Virus record (IMG/VR): IMGVR_UViG_3300010883_000687
Span: 1-20,252 of that record
Length of the DNA: 20,252 nucleotides
Source of the DNA: a virus
Direction: 5' to 3' (one strand)
Part shown: in pieces, positions 8,301 through 16,006 of the stretch
Numbering within the stretch: the first letter of the stretch is position 1
Layout: each line of letters starts with the position of its first letter
Position numbers and translations under genes: made by a program
The notes under the pieces: model-generated
What the model was told of the DNA's origin: nothing
Seen by the model: the letters and a program-made list of their open reading frames with translations, nothing else
The model's database searches: none

Positions 8301-11189
8301 GCTGACTTAAAAACATACCCAATTATTACTGGTACAAAACTAAGATCTTCTCATCCTAACCAAGACATTGACCGTCCATTCTCTGGAAACAGAAGTACAT
8401 ACTTAACGTCAAGTGGATTTACCGGCCTCAACGATTACGAAGACCAATATGAACGAGTTTCAACTATAGTACCAAATTATATTGGAATGGATTCTCGCGA
8501 AAAAATAAGAATTGAAGACAATGAACTTGTAAATGGAACCTTAAGTAGCACAAAAAAATCATCTGTAAGTGCAAGAGATTCTGCACCAAAAGATGAAAAT
8601 AGAATTACAATAGAACTAACACCAGTTGACGGAATCAATATTGATATAGAACACCAATTGGGTGGAATAGACTTTAATGATTTAGTTGGAGATCCTCGCG
8701 CAAGATACATGGAATATTATCCAGATGTTGTATATTATGATAGTCATTATTGGTTAAAGCACTTCGGACCGTTCAGATATGCAGAATTTTTTAATCTTGT
8801 AAAATATTATGATGGACAAATTCTCTGTCAGCTGAGAAAGAATGTTCCAGCTAGAAGCCAACCTAACTTTAGTATTACAATTCAACCGCATATACTTGAA
8901 AGACCTAGGTTTCCTTGGCGAATACCCGATATAGAACATGATCTGATAGAAGGAAAAATGGCAGCAAGGGTTCATTTGCATGGTGCAACAACTGAATTAG
9001 GACGATTTAAGCATAATGGTCCTGGAGATCCATTTTATTCTGATTGGGATAAACGCGGACCATTAGAATCTAGATATGGCGACCTAATTAACCCAAGCCA
9101 CAGGTTTGGCCACAGAGACCAAGCGCACATGTTGCCTCCTATTGATATGTCATATGGATTTGGTGGCCAACATGAACGAGAACGAAACCCTTTAAGCCTA
9201 TACAATACAACTGTTGGAGAACTTGAAGCAACTATTAAGAATGACCCATTTGCACCAATAATACTAGATATGGGATGTTGGGAAAGAGACCAACATATAG
9301 ATGCAAGATATGAGTTTATGGTACCAGTTCACTGGGGTTCTTCTAAAGGAAGTTTTTGGAACTATACAGTTTCGCCACAAACATCAACAGCCGCAACGGC
9401 AGCTTCAACTGAACTACATATAAATGGCACATGGCCTCCAGCAGCAGAAGGATATTTTAACTCAAGTGAAATAGTTCTAACTGCACAAGATGGAACAATT
9501 ACTCCAATAATTGTAGGTGACGCAAGAGCAGCAGCGGCAGCCTCAGCAACGATTACTTTCCCTAATCCTACCAAAACAGAATCTATGGATGAAGGAATAG
9601 CTGTAATACATAGTGCATCGCTATATTTATCCGACACCACCGGCTCATATTTTGAATTCAACGGAACAGGTTCTCTACTTCAACCTGATGGATCTATAGT
9701 GTCAGAATCTGTTCATTCACTAGAAGATTATGTGAATGACCTTAAAACTAAAATACACGCCCACGTCAGCTTTAGTGCAACTACTGGTTCAAGTGGCGAA
9801 GGTTTTAGGTATATTGCAATAACTCAAACTCGAGCTGCAACTATGCCAAATCACCAACAATTAGCAGACAATACTACTTGGATAGATTATAATTCAAACG
9901 TACTGAGTGGATCTTTATTCCACACAAACATGGATCTTCCAACAGCCGACGAATGGACGTCACCATATGTAATATCTACTTCTTTTTCTGGAGGCAAGAC
10001 ACTAATAAATGCAGCTGCCGGTGCAGGTATCACATATACTGCAACTAGAGGAACATTAGCAACTAGAGTACGAACAGCAATCCACGCAGTTAGTGGATTC
10101 ACATGTGGAACTGTCCGCAATGTTGGTGATACTAGTATAATTCCTGTTACACAATCAACTGTTGGTGAAGATGGAAATACTCATATTAAAGGTAATTTCT
10201 TTGGTCCTTGGAATATATATTATCCTGAATATGGATATAATAAAAATTTAAGTAGAATACCAGGCAGCTATCTTCCTTTAGGAACAGGCGCACAACCATT
10301 TACAGATGGAAAAGATATTACCTATGCAAACAATATTACACTAGTTGAGGATACTACTAAGACTTTCATTACCCAGTCAAATCCGTATTGGGATAGAGAT
10401 GTTGTACATATAATTAGCCATCCATCTGATCCTAGAGAAACTGAAAGATGGTACGATTTTAATAAGCAAGAATATATTGGTAGCAATTTATTTCCAAACA
10501 AAGAAATGTCACAGGTTAACAGACAAGTTAATTTCCCAGTTGTAAATGCTGGACTAACATCATACGCAGATCAACGAAGTTGTAGAGATAGAGGAAAAGA
10601 GTGGTTCTTCCCATTTATTGGAAACCATAGAGAATCATTCTACAAGTCACGTGAAACATTTCGTTTCGCAACTGAGTTAAGCCAGTCATTAGGTAAAAAA
10701 GTACCACATACACAATTCGGCCAGTCAAGTATTGGTTATGGAAATCTTATTGGAGAATCAATCGTTTCACATAGTGGAGCAGCTATTCAAAATATAGCAG
10801 CAATATCAGTAATGAGTAGATCTGCACAATATCAAGATTATAGAGCAAAAGGAATACAAAATTTAATATATGACGGATGTATAATGTCAGCATCAGACTT
10901 TAATATTGATTCTCCACAAACATGTGATGGAGGACCAATTGTTGAAATAATCGACACAACACCATTTGTATTAACGGTTGCAGAACCAACTCTCGGACAA
11001 GGACCTGGTATAGTACAAGGAGAAGGTAGTGGTAGAGGAATAGGCAAGTATTCAGGACGAATTGTTGAACGAGGCGTTGCAGCAGGCAGAGGACAAGTAT
11101 TTAACAGCGGAGAAGGTAGAAGGATAAGATATAGTGTACGAGCTAATCCAGGAAGCAATTCGCCAATTAATCAAGACAAAGCGCGATAA
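5379..11189 (+). CDS. Giant gp7/gpI-like baseplate wedge protein with LamG-like insert
   Basis: This 1936-residue protein is much larger than T4 gp7 (1032). Order along it: an N-terminal beta-rich region (1-270); a helical stretch, HFVRFGSAEERITNFRYKL, near 296-315; a segment at 592-636 with RILNNLPYLMKSKGTLEGLK and YGVP, resembling the P2 gpI tail-protein motif; a concanavalin/LamG-like region at about 655-985 ending in ELRFWVKPLSESAFDNHVF; then a conserved-looking stretch with PARSQPNFSITIQPHILERP near 1157. Residues about 1344-1601 hold two related beta modules, each ending in an 'ITQ/VTQ' strand. Near 1832 is DGCIMSASDF. The last 60 residues are Gly/Arg-rich. The position after gp25 and gp6 fits the third wedge-core protein. 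The gp7/gpI equivalence is inferred, not proven. Confidence 0.9.
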   Translation: MTWNKKYKETDLKLIPSKPILSDFGKALDVEDRVEFSIHSADGESLLFSNIDLETYKVAEGGILDDGTINSDSVIFLDIHNDIREYVSSGTFLVKYNFYRTVVGTPGDGVNDLYIDEISASRKEIRLKISGDATQIEQEIFEDFGDKLSIKGDVAHWVDVHVNFGGGIVPLAVNWQLDKVSTSEFPYSIVLKLYDPLPVEITKGAPCWIVQEMITPIQETVFVESPEIELQINMLRPANFTAGSDENLGSGTTGFESFNSLTAAKEGVLNKILNNYFSGSIDSITPVVDYRRFSHFVRFGSAEERITNFRYKLSQMEYYDTQILELQANPHSASYHYLANIDTHKTRKNEIVSNFDNYEKFLYNESASYATSSLGEFYPTTWPKQSAIQYPKSPYICQSVTSSAAMDWYDGAIASASYFDTHNIHSLANTAIPLHIHQDPTIGGEENVNDGYVKFVNMIGQFYDEIYLYISAIPEIWDRHNVIDARLIEGQFSGSDMISKDLLFAGLQSLGYQQCTPADDSDLWAYLLGTDEDGHYGDKTINERIGDWGYWNAPDDMFASASYVEGISPFTQTKIYASDWYQTSHSVALQDVRHEYSKRILNNLPYLMKSKGTLEGLKAYMNIYGVPQSLFKIREATAPPPVDYFANHYYEYDYYNYALSFNGSCALTASWDKIVDPTIKADQNNREQYPDTIEFRYKIPDMLDHKLQCGKLNFEILDNNANKKDMVVVQINSSSFVAVEHASRLPSGSETYNFPTGENSNYGRMTFALGVNDGTYQYPVTYLSCSTDWQPIYDGDWWNCMVRRNAPTATTVPVQIAETFTYDLFCKKASDWSGATISHASSASMTQNGGTTYGKLANHSWNSDGFDDTQYVSSSFYTPENNYSDFSIGYAEGHFGSNYDSFFVGGAVHSTEWGINRTPGILYNNFSGSMQELRFWVKPLSESAFDNHVFSPMAIDGNTYTSSYSDLIARWSLGADLKTYPIITGTKLRSSHPNQDIDRPFSGNRSTYLTSSGFTGLNDYEDQYERVSTIVPNYIGMDSREKIRIEDNELVNGTLSSTKKSSVSARDSAPKDENRITIELTPVDGINIDIEHQLGGIDFNDLVGDPRARYMEYYPDVVYYDSHYWLKHFGPFRYAEFFNLVKYYDGQILCQLRKNVPARSQPNFSITIQPHILERPRFPWRIPDIEHDLIEGKMAARVHLHGATTELGRFKHNGPGDPFYSDWDKRGPLESRYGDLINPSHRFGHRDQAHMLPPIDMSYGFGGQHERERNPLSLYNTTVGELEATIKNDPFAPIILDMGCWERDQHIDARYEFMVPVHWGSSKGSFWNYTVSPQTSTAATAASTELHINGTWPPAAEGYFNSSEIVLTAQDGTITPIIVGDARAAAAASATITFPNPTKTESMDEGIAVIHSASLYLSDTTGSYFEFNGTGSLLQPDGSIVSESVHSLEDYVNDLKTKIHAHVSFSATTGSSGEGFRYIAITQTRAATMPNHQQLADNTTWIDYNSNVLSGSLFHTNMDLPTADEWTSPYVISTSFSGGKTLINAAAGAGITYTATRGTLATRVRTAIHAVSGFTCGTVRNVGDTSIIPVTQSTVGEDGNTHIKGNFFGPWNIYYPEYGYNKNLSRIPGSYLPLGTGAQPFTDGKDITYANNITLVEDTTKTFITQSNPYWDRDVVHIISHPSDPRETERWYDFNKQEYIGSNLFPNKEMSQVNRQVNFPVVNAGLTSYADQRSCRDRGKEWFFPFIGNHRESFYKSRETFRFATELSQSLGKKVPHTQFGQSSIGYGNLIGESIVSHSGAAIQNIAAISVMSRSAQYQDYRAKGIQNLIYDGCIMSASDFNIDSPQTCDGGPIVEIIDTTPFVLTVAEPTLGQGPGIVQGEGSGRGIGKYSGRIVERGVAAGRGQVFNSGEGRRIRYSVRANPGSNSPINQDKAR

Positions 11190-11224
11190 ATAATTAGCGC
11201 AATATATATAAAATTAGTTTATCG
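11184..11224 (+). other. Inverted repeat spanning the end of the giant gene
   Basis: CGATAAA at 11184-11190 is the exact reverse complement of TTTATCG at 11218-11224, with a 27-base AT-rich loop. The left arm overlaps the TAA stop of the preceding gene. A nested GCGC pair (11181-11184 and 11197-11200) offers an alternative small hairpin. There is no T-run after the right arm, so it is not a classic intrinsic terminator. It could be an mRNA-stabilising 3' hairpin or chance in AT-rich DNA. Confidence 0.3.
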
Positions 11225-11227
11225 GTG

Positions 11228-11238
11228 ATATTTATTTA
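11228..11238 (+). promoter_or_regulatory. Candidate late-promoter element, copy 2
   Basis: ATATTTATTTA, preceded by TCGGTG, lies 35 bases before the ATG at 11274 in the 84-base gap. The block TCGGTKATATTTAT (11222-11235) recurs before the TTG start at 15014, and both genes then carry CAAGGAGAAA. GATAAATA at 11185-11192, close to the T4-type late consensus, is a second candidate in the same gap. Confidence 0.4.
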
Positions 11239-11273
11239 TGATATAAACTGGTTACTAAACAAGGAGAAAAACG

Positions 11274-11948
11274 ATGGGATATTTAGACAAAACAACAATC
11301 ACTGTAGATGCAATTCTTACCAAGAAAGGTAGAGAACTTCTAGCAAAAAATAGACAAGCATTTGACATTACTAGATTTGCACTTGCAGATGATGAAATAG
11401 ATTATGCCCTATGGGATGTTAACCACGCATTGGGTACAAATTATTATGGACAAGCAATTGAGGCAATGCCAATAATTGAAGCAAGTCCTGATGAAAACCA
11501 AATGATGAAGTATAAGTTGGTAACGTTACCTAAAAATATTTCAAAGATGCCAGTAGTAACCGCATTACCAGGTGCAATAACTCTTACATCAGCAGGTCAA
11601 TCTGCAGTAGTTGTTCCATCAACAACAAACTTTCAAAATGGAAATAATACGTATGGATATACGGCAATCTTATCTGATAGTGATGCATGCTATTTGAATA
11701 TTGCACCAGGAGGTGCCATAGACTCAAGATTTAATCCATCTGTTCCATATGCAGTAGATGCAAATGTCAAATCAATAAGTGTTGTTGGAAAATCGTTTCA
11801 AATTGTTGCGAAGGCACAACCACTCACAGCAATATCAACTACATTAACAATAATCGGAAATGAAACTGGAGGATCTGCAACGGTAGTAATAACAGTTGAC
11901 AAACAGACAATTAGTACAAATGTACTAGAATCACCAGTATATAGATAA
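11274..11948 (+). CDS. Putative virion protein, marine T4-like type
   Basis: This 224-residue protein begins MGYLDKTTITVDAILTKKGR, then a short acidic stretch (FALADDEIDYALW, about 46-58) and YYGQAIEAMPIIEASPDENQ. I recognise this N-terminal half as a type found repeatedly in tail gene clusters of marine T4-like phages, without an assigned function. Residues about 95-224 are a beta-rich domain high in Thr, Val, Ser and Ile, probably a surface beta-sandwich. The start has a strong AAGGAG site seven bases upstream and follows the 84-base gap with a candidate promoter, so it may head its own transcript. No signal or membrane segment is seen. A structural role (tail or baseplate accessory) is inferred from context. 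Confidence 0.82.
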   Translation: MGYLDKTTITVDAILTKKGRELLAKNRQAFDITRFALADDEIDYALWDVNHALGTNYYGQAIEAMPIIEASPDENQMMKYKLVTLPKNISKMPVVTALPGAITLTSAGQSAVVVPSTTNFQNGNNTYGYTAILSDSDACYLNIAPGGAIDSRFNPSVPYAVDANVKSISVVGKSFQIVAKAQPLTAISTTLTIIGNETGGSATVVITVDKQTISTNVLESPVYR

Positions 11949-11961
11949 GGGAAGATAAAAA

Positions 11962-13179
11962 ATGGCATCATATAAAGACTCAAGAGGAAATCCTGTATCA
12001 CCAGCTAGATTGAGCCCATCTAACGCGGCCAACCAAAGCGATAGAGCAAACACTGATAGGTTAAAGCCTCAACAAGAACCAAATAGACGACCTTACGTAA
12101 GACCAAGGCCAAATCCAATAACACCAAGAGCTATAACTTCAATCTTTTCAGATTTTGGACCAGACGATGTTGTTGAAAATCTAGATTCAGAAGTAGTAAC
12201 TGCCGCATTATTTTCAGAAAACACTGGAGAAATTGCTGGAATGTTTACTTCATCGGCCCAAAGCCAAAGCTCTGGTGAATATTATTTAGATGTTTATCAA
12301 AAAGATCCATCAATAAACGCAAATCAAGAAATACAATTTGCAATTTCATATGGACACTATGCTGGATCAGGGTCTAGACCTCCACAATATGCTTCTAAAG
12401 GTTTTACACCATCTAAAGCAATATACACCCAATATGCAAATACATTGTTAAGTCCAGGAGACGATAGATTTACAATCGTAACACCACATGCACAATCAAC
12501 TGCAAATTTAACTTCTATATATGCTCTTAATTTTCAAAGAACTCGTATGAAAGAAAAGATCGATCCAGGTAATTGGGAATTGCATATTGGAGGAGACGGA
12601 TATCCTATAAAACTTATTGATGATTCAGCAGTATCTGATGGAACAGTAACTGAAGCTGGTAGAGTTTATCACATTAGAAGTGGAACAATTGATACAGGAG
12701 TAAATGCAGACGCTACACAATATGGTTTAGTATATCCTGATATGGGAATATTAATTTTAGATGCTAAAGGAATTAGTGGTTCTGCAAAATTAGATTTAGA
12801 TGAAACATCATTTGCATATTCTTCAACACCAGTTACAGTATCCAATGCAAATACAACTGCAATATTTAAGCACCTAAGTTCGTCAGATGGTACAAATGTC
12901 GGATATTTAGCTGCAAGAAGTAAGGAAACTATTCATTCTACGCATTATTTCATTAGAGTTAAGAATAGCGAATTTAACTTCTCAAACAACCCAACTTATA
13001 CATCAGGATCAGGCGGAACATTTGCAAACCCAACATTTTTCAGAGATCCAAAATCATATATCACTAGCATTGGACTATACAATGACAATAATGAATTATT
13101 GGCAATTGCCAAACTTAGTAAGCCATTATTGAAAACATATTCAAGAGAGGCTCTTGTTCGTGTAAAATTAGAATTCTAA
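11962..13179 (+). CDS. Virion structural protein with shared C-terminal domain (A)
   Basis: A 405-residue protein with AAGGGA at 11947-11952 as ribosome site. Residues 1-55 are polar and rich in Pro, Arg and Asn (NRRPYVRPRPNPITPRA), probably a flexible linker or docking tail. The middle (about 60-310) is beta-rich, with FQRTRMKEKIDPGNWELHIG near 193-212. The last 80 residues contain RVKNSEFNFSNNPTY and YITSIGLYNDNNELLAIAKL, then KPLLK and a closing beta strand. The same C-terminal pattern ends the next gene, so the two proteins are partial paralogues. This motif is one I associate with structural proteins of marine T4-like phages; no function is assigned. Likely a baseplate or fibre-base component. 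Confidence 0.83.
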   Translation: MASYKDSRGNPVSPARLSPSNAANQSDRANTDRLKPQQEPNRRPYVRPRPNPITPRAITSIFSDFGPDDVVENLDSEVVTAALFSENTGEIAGMFTSSAQSQSSGEYYLDVYQKDPSINANQEIQFAISYGHYAGSGSRPPQYASKGFTPSKAIYTQYANTLLSPGDDRFTIVTPHAQSTANLTSIYALNFQRTRMKEKIDPGNWELHIGGDGYPIKLIDDSAVSDGTVTEAGRVYHIRSGTIDTGVNADATQYGLVYPDMGILILDAKGISGSAKLDLDETSFAYSSTPVTVSNANTTAIFKHLSSSDGTNVGYLAARSKETIHSTHYFIRVKNSEFNFSNNPTYTSGSGGTFANPTFFRDPKSYITSIGLYNDNNELLAIAKLSKPLLKTYSREALVRVKLEF

Positions 13180-13193
13180 ATTGAGGAACATAC

Positions 13194-14954
13194 ATGTCAG
13201 AAGTATTTAAGACTTTTAAGAAAGATGACGTGTCTAAGCGAGACTTTAAAGCCAATAAGCAATATACACTCACAATGGCTAATTTCTCAGCCTCGTATAG
13301 ACCCGATCAACCCATGGTGTTCGGAAATCCCCAAGTATCTGTTGTCCCTACACTTTATGGATATGTAGGAAAGGCGGACAGATTTACAGAATTTACTAGT
13401 GGTAGTGAAGACTTAAATTCAATCGCACCAATTCCTTCAAGATCTATATGGGATAATCTTTGGCACATGTATTATAGAAATTGGCCAGAACCTAGTAAAG
13501 TTTTTTGTACATCTGGAGATTCCCGTGAACATAGAGAACTATATGATACTGCATATGTAATTTCTGTACCACATTATATGTATGGCGATGGAATACATCC
13601 TGGAACTGTTGATATCTCTTTTCCATCAACTCCAACCGGCCAAACCATAAACTTAACGGATGATAAATTTGGAAACCTATATAATAATGCGTATGCAAGT
13701 TCTAGTGGAGTTTCATTAGATGCAAGCATTCCTCCAAATGGAACTGTTTTATATCTTCCATTCAAAGATCTTACAACAAATCAATATATGCCAGCATATG
13801 GAAAAGGTTTTTTAGATACGCAAGTTGCATCTGGAAATATAAAGGATTACGGTAAATTTGAAACCACTATTCAATCAAATAGAATAAAGGTCATAACTGG
13901 AAGTGCATATGGAACAGGAATTGAATTTACGGGACAATATGGATCTGCATCCGCAATCCCAGCAGACGACACTTCCGCACAAACCAAGGAAAGTTGGAGC
14001 TATGCAACAATATCACCAACAGCCATTCCTGCACCCGGAGGTCACCTAGACTTTATTGAAAATGAAGATTTTGCAATTTCATTCTATGTTAACGTACCAT
14101 CAGCCCAACAATATGATATAGACAATAATTTCAACTATATATTTTCAACAAAGGATGACTTAACTTCATATTCATTTTTTGCGAGTATTGCATTTAATAA
14201 TAGTACAAAGAAAATTGTGGCAAAGCGAAGAGATGGACATGGCCAAACATCTATTTGTACTTCAACAACTTCTGTAAATGATGGAAACTGGCACCATATA
14301 TTATATCAAAAAACAGGAAATAGCCTACAATTATATGTAGATCAGTCATTAGAATCTTCTGCAACACATGCCGATGTAGGCCAAATTAGAAATAACCAAA
14401 CATTTATATTGGGAGCTAATGTTTCTGAGGTAGAAGGAGCTCTAGATCTATCAACAAACACAAGGCCAGTTTATGACCATATAAAGCAAGTGTTTAGAGG
14501 ATCCTTAGACGAATTTAGAATATATAGTGGCTCATTGACCAGTGCACAGGTAAATTATATGGGCACATCAAAAGGAACAGGCCAAAATCATTGGGGAAAT
14601 GTGTTTTATTCCCATGGCCAAATCGTACTGACACATCCATCTTCAGCATATACCGCAAAAGGCCCCGAAAAAGCAACAGTAACTTTTAGAGGAACGTCAA
14701 AAATTACAGAAAACATATATACATGTGACATTAAAGCAAATGAATATAACCAAACTTTGAATCCTTCAACAATAGAGAATCATAAAACGAAGGAATTATA
14801 TCATTTTACGAATACCGACGTATGGAACCCGTACATCACAAAGATAGGTTTATACAACGATGAAGGCCAATTGCTAGTTATTGGTTCATTATCACAACCA
14901 ATGCAAAAGATACCTGAATATGATATGACTTTTGTTGTAAGGTTTGACACTTAG
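13194..14954 (+). CDS. LamG-domain virion protein with shared C-terminal domain (B)
   Basis: A 586-residue protein whose ATG follows TGAGGA at 13181-13186. Residues about 80-140 contain WDNLWHMYYRNW and VISVPHYMYGDGIHPGTVDI, parallel to the 'FQRTRMKEKIDPGNW' part of the preceding protein. Residues about 258-455 are a LamG/concanavalin-type fold: DFIENEDFAISFYVNV, then NDGNWHHILYQKTGNSLQLY near 361-380 and FRGSLDEFRIYSGSLTSAQV near 434-453, the classic final strands. Residues 506-586 repeat the C-terminal domain of the preceding gene (YITKIGLYNDEGQLLVIGSL). So this looks like the same backbone with a LamG insertion. LamG folds bind glycans, which suggests host surface contact or fibre attachment; that part is inference. 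Confidence 0.87.
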   Translation: MSEVFKTFKKDDVSKRDFKANKQYTLTMANFSASYRPDQPMVFGNPQVSVVPTLYGYVGKADRFTEFTSGSEDLNSIAPIPSRSIWDNLWHMYYRNWPEPSKVFCTSGDSREHRELYDTAYVISVPHYMYGDGIHPGTVDISFPSTPTGQTINLTDDKFGNLYNNAYASSSGVSLDASIPPNGTVLYLPFKDLTTNQYMPAYGKGFLDTQVASGNIKDYGKFETTIQSNRIKVITGSAYGTGIEFTGQYGSASAIPADDTSAQTKESWSYATISPTAIPAPGGHLDFIENEDFAISFYVNVPSAQQYDIDNNFNYIFSTKDDLTSYSFFASIAFNNSTKKIVAKRRDGHGQTSICTSTTSVNDGNWHHILYQKTGNSLQLYVDQSLESSATHADVGQIRNNQTFILGANVSEVEGALDLSTNTRPVYDHIKQVFRGSLDEFRIYSGSLTSAQVNYMGTSKGTGQNHWGNVFYSHGQIVLTHPSSAYTAKGPEKATVTFRGTSKITENIYTCDIKANEYNQTLNPSTIENHKTKELYHFTNTDVWNPYITKIGLYNDEGQLLVIGSLSQPMQKIPEYDMTFVVRFDT

Positions 14955-14966
14955 TAAGATTCGGTT

Positions 14967-14979
14967 ATATTTATATATA
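14967..14979 (+). promoter_or_regulatory. Candidate late-promoter element, copy 3
   Basis: ATATTTATATATA, preceded by TCGGTT, lies 34 bases before the TTG start at 15014, within the 59-base gap after 14954. It shares TCGGTKATATTTAT with the element before 11274, at nearly the same distance from the start codon. The matched spacing and the shared CAAGGAGAAA leader make chance less likely. It would serve the tail-fibre genes. Confidence 0.42.
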
Positions 14980-15000
14980 GTTAAGAAATGCACAACAGGC

Positions 15001-15006
15001 AAGGAG
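15001..15006 (+). promoter_or_regulatory. Strong ribosome site deciding a TTG start
   Basis: AAGGAG sits seven bases before TTG at 15014-15016. There is no ATG in a usable position, and the protein read from this TTG (M-A-L-V-F-R-D) has a normal fibre N-terminus. The same leader, CAAGGAGAAA, precedes the ATG at 11274 at equal spacing. Confidence 0.8.
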
Positions 15007-15013
15007 AAATATT

Positions 15014-15979
15014 TTGGCATTAGTATTTAGAGACATAAAAGGAGCACCACTTACCCATGATGAGGTAGATGGCAATTTCAGGCATCTAACAGGATCACAT
15101 GAGATATCTGGTAGTATATATGTACAAGGATCAGTATCGGCCAGTGGCAACCTAACTGGTAGTAATCTAATGCTAACGTCAACAGACTCAGTATTAGGTG
15201 TTTCTACTTTGAGTGCATCTAACTGGATAATTGCTCAACATATAACAGCATCTGGAAATATATCTGCAAGTGGAACAATATACGCAAATAATTTCCAATC
15301 AACAGGTGGTGATGTAGCCGGAATATCGTTTAATGACGATCTTAATATAACAGGTGACATCACATCATCTACAACTATAAAGGCAGAACACCTAATTTCA
15401 ACAGATGATGCAGTAATTGCAGATCTTTTAACAGTAGGACATATAACTTCAACTGGAAATTCAATTTTAGGAAATGCAACAACTGATACACATACAATTA
15501 CAGGAAATATAACAGCTTCTGGAGATTGGAATGTATCAGGTAATATAAGTGCAAGTGGATATGTTAGTGCTTCAGGCTTACATGTAGCTGGAAATACAAA
15601 TATTGAAGGTAATCTTGTTTTAGGAGGTAATTTAACAACTGACGGTAATGTCACATCGGGAGATGCAGATTCTGATTCTATAACATTCAATGCAGATATT
15701 ACTTCTGAAATTAGACCAAATACTGATGATATATATGACATGGGTACTTCTACACTTAGATGGAGAAACATTCATGCTGCAACAGCACAAGGTGAAGTAA
15801 GTGTACAAAATAAAATAACAGCATCTGGAACGTCAATATTGGCAGATGCACAAAATGGAATTTGGCTAGGACCATTCTCAATAAGTGGTACAGTCGATAT
15901 AGGACTAGGTAGCAATTACGTTATATCTAGTTTCAATAGGTTAAACGAAATAGATTTAATAAATTGTAGTGACTACTAG
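15014..15979 (+). CDS. Tail-fibre-type repeat protein (short)
   Basis: A 321-residue protein starting at TTG. The N-terminus, GAPLTHDEVDGNFRHLTGS, has the 'LT-x-x-EVD-x-NF-x-x-L' pattern seen at the base-attachment end of many phage fibres. Residues 30-230 are built of short beta repeats such as ITASGNISASG, GDIT and GNLTTDGNV, typical of a trimeric beta-helical shaft. Near 233-255 is IRPNTDDIYDMGTSTLRWRN, a shaft/hinge motif also found in the next gene. The C-terminus is unusual: 'NGIWLGPFSISGTVDIGLGS' and a Cys-containing end (INCSDY), with no recognisable head domain. It may be the proximal half of a two-part fibre. It lies 27 bases upstream of the long fibre gene. Confidence 0.85.
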   Translation: MALVFRDIKGAPLTHDEVDGNFRHLTGSHEISGSIYVQGSVSASGNLTGSNLMLTSTDSVLGVSTLSASNWIIAQHITASGNISASGTIYANNFQSTGGDVAGISFNDDLNITGDITSSTTIKAEHLISTDDAVIADLLTVGHITSTGNSILGNATTDTHTITGNITASGDWNVSGNISASGYVSASGLHVAGNTNIEGNLVLGGNLTTDGNVTSGDADSDSITFNADITSEIRPNTDDIYDMGTSTLRWRNIHAATAQGEVSVQNKITASGTSILADAQNGIWLGPFSISGTVDIGLGSNYVISSFNRLNEIDLINCSDY

Positions 15980-16006
15980 ATTAGATAAAAAACGAGGGAA
16001 AATAAA

